Source: Nonlabens sp. (GTDB lineage: Bacteria > Bacteroidota > Bacteroidia > Flavobacteriales > Flavobacteriaceae). Taken from it: 10,552 nt of DNA. The first letter of the stretch is position 1, and every line of letters starts with the position of its first letter. Both the position numbers and the translations under genes were made by a program. Positions 7,038-10,552 of the stretch are shown piece after piece. The stretch is from contig JALZUY010000197.1 in assembly GCA_023301395.1 (NCBI GenBank), positions 1 to 10,552 of the forward strand, in the 5' to 3' direction. The notes beneath the pieces are model-generated. The model had not been told where the DNA came from, searched no databases, and saw nothing but the letters and a program-made list of their open reading frames with translations.

Positions 7038-7045
7038 CAAAGTTA
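7038..7045 (-). promoter_or_regulatory. Bacteroidota-type -7 promoter box for the mutL operon
   Basis: Read on the minus strand the box is TAACTTTG, a full match to the Bacteroidota -7 consensus TAnnTTTG. It ends 15 nt before the preferred ATG at 7022. A TTTG that could act as the -33 element lies 24 nt upstream, slightly longer than the usual spacing. The position gives a very short leader of roughly 10 nt, common for these bacteria, and makes the ATG at 7028 an unlikely start. Confidence 0.55.
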
Positions 7046-7138
7046 GTAAATATGCTTCATTACACAGTTCAAACATCATACCGACTATTAACAAAAATAA
7101 GACATCACTACCCCATAGACTTTCTAAAGGCAGGTTTT

Positions 7139-7178
7139 GTTTAATAATTACGCTTTCGCGAAAGCGTAATTATTAAAC
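7139..7178. repeat. Perfect 40-nt palindrome in a divergent intergenic region
   Basis: Positions 7139-7158 are the exact reverse complement of 7159-7178, giving two 20-nt arms with no spacer. The centre is ACGCTTTCG/CGAAAGCGT, flanked by AT-rich arms and ending in GTTT and AAAC. The ends and the ACGCTT/AAGCGT arms are shared with the imperfect palindrome at 3302-3335. It stands between divergent genes (small membrane protein and S8 peptidase), so it does not terminate either of them. It could be a repeat-family member, a protein-binding site or an insulator between the two promoters. I recall similar GCTTTCGCGAAAGC palindromes being common between genes in marine flavobacteria, but could not check this. 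Confidence 0.85.
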
Positions 7179-7208
7179 CATAAATAGATTCTATAACCAT
7201 ATAATCAT

Positions 7209-7235
7209 TTTGTGAAGTATTAGGAGTTATATTTA
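7209..7235 (+). promoter_or_regulatory. Possible promoter of the S8 peptidase gene
   Basis: A TTTG at 7209-7212 and a TATATTTA at 7228-7235 resemble the Bacteroidota -33 and -7 boxes. The second differs from TAnnTTTG at its last base, and the 15-nt spacer is short. A start near 7240 would give a leader of about 25 nt ahead of the ATG at 7267, which is preceded by an A-rich TTAAAGAATATT rather than a Shine-Dalgarno site. This is the best candidate in the region, but weak. Confidence 0.22.
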
Positions 7236-7266
7236 TGGCTTACATCATTTTAAATTAAAGAATATT

Positions 7267-10200
7267 ATGATTTCAAAATTACATATCCTAAATAAAACCA
7301 AACTCCTAATAGCTACTATAGCTCTATCTATCAGCGCAATGGGATTCTCACAAGATTCTTATCAAATCGATTTTCAAGGCGATATTATTGCAATGAATGC
7401 AAATATTGATAATTTCCAGTGGGATGAATACCCTTCAAATAGTATACTGAATAATAAATATACAGGATGGATGCAGTTTTCACAAACTCCTTCTTATTCT
7501 GTTCAACAAGAACTTAAGGCTGCTGGTATTGAATTAGAATCTTACATACCACATCACACTTATGCTTTTACCGCACAGCAAGGAATTAGCATTAATTTCC
7601 TAAAGCAAAAAGGTGTTATTACTATTGCTCCTTATCAAAACAGCATGAAACTTTCTCATGATTTAAAAAATCAAACTATAGGAGATTGGGCAGTAAGCGG
7701 CAATAAGACTTTAGTTCATTTGCAGTATTTTAAAATGCTTTCTCCTGAACGTATTACTCAGTTCTTGAAGAATGATAATATAGAAATCATTGAGGTTTAC
7801 ACCACAGGTAATCTAGCGACAGTTGCTATCGACAACAATCGTCTTCAAGAAATTACTTCTCGTAATTATGTTCAGTTCATGGAAGTGATCACGCCACCTT
7901 CAGTAAAAGAAGATTCTGATGGTAGAGGTTTACACAGAGCTAGTAATCTAGATACGCAACGAGTAGGTGGAAGAAATTACACCGGAGAAGGAATAGGTGT
8001 TCTAGTTAGAGATGATGGTATTGTAGGTCCACATATCGATTTTGAAGGTCGTATTGATAATTCACAAACTAGTGGAAGTGGACAAACACACGGTGATGGT
8101 GTAGCAGGGATTCTCGCTGGTGCTGGAAATCTAAATCCAGAAAATCGTGGTATGGCAGCTGGCTCAAATGTATTTGTATCTAACTATGTCTCTTCATTCT
8201 TAGATCCTGTAACAACTGGCCTAATCAGTAGTGGAAGCGTTAACATTACAAACTCTTCTTATGGAAACGGTTGTAATGGTGGTTATACTACAATTGCAAA
8301 TACGGTTGATTCACAAATCAATACAACACCTTCTCTATTACATGTGTTTTCTGCAGGAAACTCAGGAACTTCAGATTGTGGATTTGGTGTTGGTCAATGG
8401 GGAAATATCACTGGTGGACACAAGCAAGGAAAAAATGTAATTGCAACTGCAAATGTAAATGAAGATGGAACAAGAGCCACAAGTAGTAGTAGAGGTCCAG
8501 CAACTGATGGACGTATAAAACCAGATATTGCCGCACATGGTGCAGGACACATTTCTACAAATGAGAATAATGGTTATTTATCTTTTGGTGGAACATCTGG
8601 AGCTGCTCCGGGAATTGCTGGTGTAGCTGCTCAGTTATATAGTGCTTTTGTTAGTTTACAAGGAACGTTTGCTTCACTTCCTGAGTCGGCTTTAATAAAA
8701 GCGATTATGCTTAATACAGCAAATGACGCTGGGAATGTAGGACCAGATTTTCAATTTGGCTGGGGAATTGTAAATGGTTTAAGAGCTGTCAAAACAATTG
8801 AAGATGGACGCTTTTTTAATCGCTCAATTGATCAAGGTTCCGTACAAAATAGAGCTATTGCAGTTCCTGCAAATACTACACAATTAAAAGTAATGTTGTA
8901 TTGGAATGATCCTGCGGCGACAGCTGGAGTAACTACTGCTCTAGTTAATGATCTAGACCTAACAGTAACAGATCCTGCTGGAAATAATAATAACCCATGG
9001 GTATTGAACAGTACTCCTAATGCTACAACATTAAACCAACCAGCAACAACCGGAGTTGATCATATAAATAATATGGAACAAGTCCTTATTAATAATCCTG
9101 CAGCTGGAACTTATACTATTAACGTAGAAGGTTTTAATGTCCCAATGGGATTGCAAAACTACTTTATCGTTTATGAAATCATTCAAGAACAATTAACGAT
9201 TACTTATCCTGAAGGTGGAGAATCTTTCACACCAGGAAGTACAGAGTTTATCCAGTGGGATGCCTTCAATACATCTGGGAATCACACACTAGAATATAGC
9301 ATTGATAGTGGTGCAAGCTGGAACACTATCGCTACTGTAAGTAGTTCAGATCGACTATACAACTGGACAATCCCTAATAATGTTTCTGGAAAGTGTATCG
9401 TAAGAATCTCTGCAAACAACGGAGTAAGAGATCAAAGTGATACTGAATTTTCCATAGCCGAAAGAGTATCTGGTATTACAATTTCACAAGTATGCCCTAC
9501 TTATATTAATGTATCCTGGAACGCAATTGCAGGAGCTACTTCTTATGACATTTATACTCTTGGTCAAAAATTCATGGAAGTTGTAGGAAACAGCACTACA
9601 TTAAGTTATAGTATTCCTATCACTAATCCTAACGATGTAGAATGGATCTCGGTTCAAGCATCTGGAGGAAATGGTTGGAAAAGCTTAAGATCAAATGCTA
9701 TTGAATATGATGGTAGCGGATTAGTAAACTGTTCATTAAGCACAGATCTTACTGTTTCCAGTATTGTAAATGCAGCATCGGACTTTCAAACTATTTGTAC
9801 TCCAGGACCTATAACAGTATCTGCTAGTATAGAAAATTTAGGGTCGCAAGATCAATCTAATTTTATTGTTTCTTATCAAGTAGGAACTAATAGTCCTATA
9901 CAAGAGACGTACAGCGGTACATTGAACGCAGGTGGTTCTATCATATATAATTTTGCTACACCTATTTCAATAACCGTAAACGGACCTGATACGTTAAAAG
10001 TTTGGGTAAGTATAAGTGGTGATGAACAATTAGTTAATGACGAGAAGATTTTAGATTTCTTTGCTACTACTAGTTCAACTATGCTGGATGTATCAGAACC
10101 ATTTGATGTAAATGGTGTTCTTCCTACTGGATGGACTCTTGATAACCCAGATAATGGACGTACTTGGGTAGAAGAATTAAATATTATTGGTTCTAATGGA

Positions 10201-10552
10201 GCACCTACTACAGCAGCTTATGTGGATGGATCTGGTTACGTTACTCGTGGTCAAACTGACACGTTTACGACGAGCTACTATGATTTGAATTTTAATGGAT
10301 CTGCAACCTTAACTTTTGATCTCGCTAAGGCGCAATGGTCTGCAGCTTTTAATGATGGTTTGCGTGTTGAAGTTTCTACAGATTGTGGTACTACATACAA
10401 TCAGGTTTATTTTAAAGATGCATTAACTCTTGCCACTGTAGGTTACACAGCGTCAACATGGTTTCCATCTTCAGCATCAGACTGGAGACAGGAGACAGTT
10501 GATTTAAGTGCTTATGTAGGTAATGATGTTATATTAAGATTTATAAATCTTA
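7267..10552 (+). CDS. Secreted multidomain subtilisin-like (S8, KP-43-type) serine peptidase, 3' end outside window
   Basis: An open frame of 1095 codons without a stop, running off the window. Residues 1-28 are a signal peptide (basic start, LLIATIALSISA core, likely cut near FS/Q). Residues 65-123 and 148-208 look like two copies of a prodomain fold. The S8 catalytic domain spans about 219-510: D249 in VRDDGI, H275 in THGDGVAGI, oxyanion N365 in SAGNSG and S444 in GGTSGAAP. A KP-43-type beta domain follows (about 519-638), then an Ig-like sandwich (about 642-732), a fibronectin III-like domain (about 735-820), a CARDB-like domain (about 822-934) and the start of a MAM/choice-of-anchor-like lectin fold (from about 943). 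It probably digests extracellular protein. The domain layout suggests a type IX secretion signal at the unseen C-terminus, which is inference. It stands alone downstream of the palindrome. Confidence 0.95.
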   Translation, partial: MISKLHILNKTKLLIATIALSISAMGFSQDSYQIDFQGDIIAMNANIDNFQWDEYPSNSILNNKYTGWMQFSQTPSYSVQQELKAAGIELESYIPHHTYAFTAQQGISINFLKQKGVITIAPYQNSMKLSHDLKNQTIGDWAVSGNKTLVHLQYFKMLSPERITQFLKNDNIEIIEVYTTGNLATVAIDNNRLQEITSRNYVQFMEVITPPSVKEDSDGRGLHRASNLDTQRVGGRNYTGEGIGVLVRDDGIVGPHIDFEGRIDNSQTSGSGQTHGDGVAGILAGAGNLNPENRGMAAGSNVFVSNYVSSFLDPVTTGLISSGSVNITNSSYGNGCNGGYTTIANTVDSQINTTPSLLHVFSAGNSGTSDCGFGVGQWGNITGGHKQGKNVIATANVNEDGTRATSSSRGPATDGRIKPDIAAHGAGHISTNENNGYLSFGGTSGAAPGIAGVAAQLYSAFVSLQGTFASLPESALIKAIMLNTANDAGNVGPDFQFGWGIVNGLRAVKTIEDGRFFNRSIDQGSVQNRAIAVPANTTQLKVMLYWNDPAATAGVTTALVNDLDLTVTDPAGNNNNPWVLNSTPNATTLNQPATTGVDHINNMEQVLINNPAAGTYTINVEGFNVPMGLQNYFIVYEIIQEQLTITYPEGGESFTPGSTEFIQWDAFNTSGNHTLEYSIDSGASWNTIATVSSSDRLYNWTIPNNVSGKCIVRISANNGVRDQSDTEFSIAERVSGITISQVCPTYINVSWNAIAGATSYDIYTLGQKFMEVVGNSTTLSYSIPITNPNDVEWISVQASGGNGWKSLRSNAIEYDGSGLVNCSLSTDLTVSSIVNAASDFQTICTPGPITVSASIENLGSQDQSNFIVSYQVGTNSPIQETYSGTLNAGGSIIYNFATPISITVNGPDTLKVWVSISGDEQLVNDEKILDFFATTSSTMLDVSEPFDVNGVLPTGWTLDNPDNGRTWVEELNIIGSNGAPTTAAYVDGSGYVTRGQTDTFTTSYYDLNFNGSATLTFDLAKAQWSAAFNDGLRVEVSTDCGTTYNQVYFKDALTLATVGYTASTWFPSSASDWRQETVDLSAYVGNDVILRFINL

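Noticed and set aside
7222..7258. Seven-codon mini-frame (MAYIILN) with AGGAG 8 nt upstream, ahead of the peptidase gene
   Set aside because: It could pass for a leader peptide, but Shine-Dalgarno sites carry little weight in Bacteroidota, the candidate promoter would start downstream of its ATG, and there is no attenuator-like structure after it.
7029..7266. Small RNA, riboswitch or attachment site in the divergent intergenic region
   Set aside because: Apart from the palindrome and the promoter boxes I see no conserved riboswitch elements, tRNA-like parts or direct repeats.
8231..8440. Plus-strand open frame of 69 codons
   Set aside because: It is a second frame inside the S8 peptidase gene, overlapping the region between the catalytic His and Ser; the peptidase frame is the real one.
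1..10552. CRISPR array, insertion sequence, prophage or anti-phage island
   Set aside because: There is no regular repeat-spacer pattern, no transposase, integrase or phage gene, and gene order and composition look like ordinary chromosome.

Overview
The window looks like chromosomal DNA from a marine-type member of the Flavobacteriaceae (Bacteroidota). The evidence is AT-rich coding sequence, few Shine-Dalgarno sites, a Bacteroidota-type TAnnTTTG promoter box, family-typical proteins (a small membrane protein next to MutL, paired rhomboids with a DUF6576-like tail, an RDD/SpoIIM membrane cluster) and a long secreted S8 peptidase of the kind these bacteria export. A genus such as Nonlabens or Dokdonia would fit, but that is a guess from general resemblance.

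Left part (1-1915, minus strand): a tightly overlapping set of membrane genes. A SpoIIM-family protein (935-1915) is followed by an unnamed six-segment membrane protein (34-966) and then the first 12 codons of a signal-peptide-bearing protein that leaves the window (1-37). Divergent from it, with only 37 bases between start codons, lie an RDD-family membrane protein (1953-2675) and, with no gap, a UPF0126/TRIC-type membrane protein (2676-3308). RDD, SpoIIM and a protein like the 34-966 product are, from my knowledge of flavobacterial genomes, often found beside MoxR ATPase, DUF58 and DUF4129 genes. The left edge probably opens into that module.

Middle part (3344-7022, minus strand): a compact operon read from right to left. 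It has a 93-residue single-span membrane protein, mutL (DNA mismatch repair) and two consecutive rhomboid intramembrane proteases. Spacings are 9 nt, 2 nt and a 1-nt overlap. A good Bacteroidota promoter box lies just upstream of the small gene. The operon converges on the RDD/UPF0126 pair, and the junction holds an imperfect palindrome.

Right part (7029-10552): a 238-base divergent intergenic region containing a perfect 40-nt palindrome, related in its arms and ends to the one at 3302-3335. It is followed by a very long plus-strand gene running off the window. This gene encodes a secreted subtilisin-type (S8, KP-43-like) serine peptidase with a duplicated prodomain, a complete catalytic set and several beta-sandwich accessory domains.

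Most of the window is ordinary core and secretome content. I do not see a clearly new defence or mobile system. The best leads are the two-copy palindromic element, the uncharacterised membrane module, the apparent loss of the MutL endonuclease motifs, and the small mutL-linked membrane protein.
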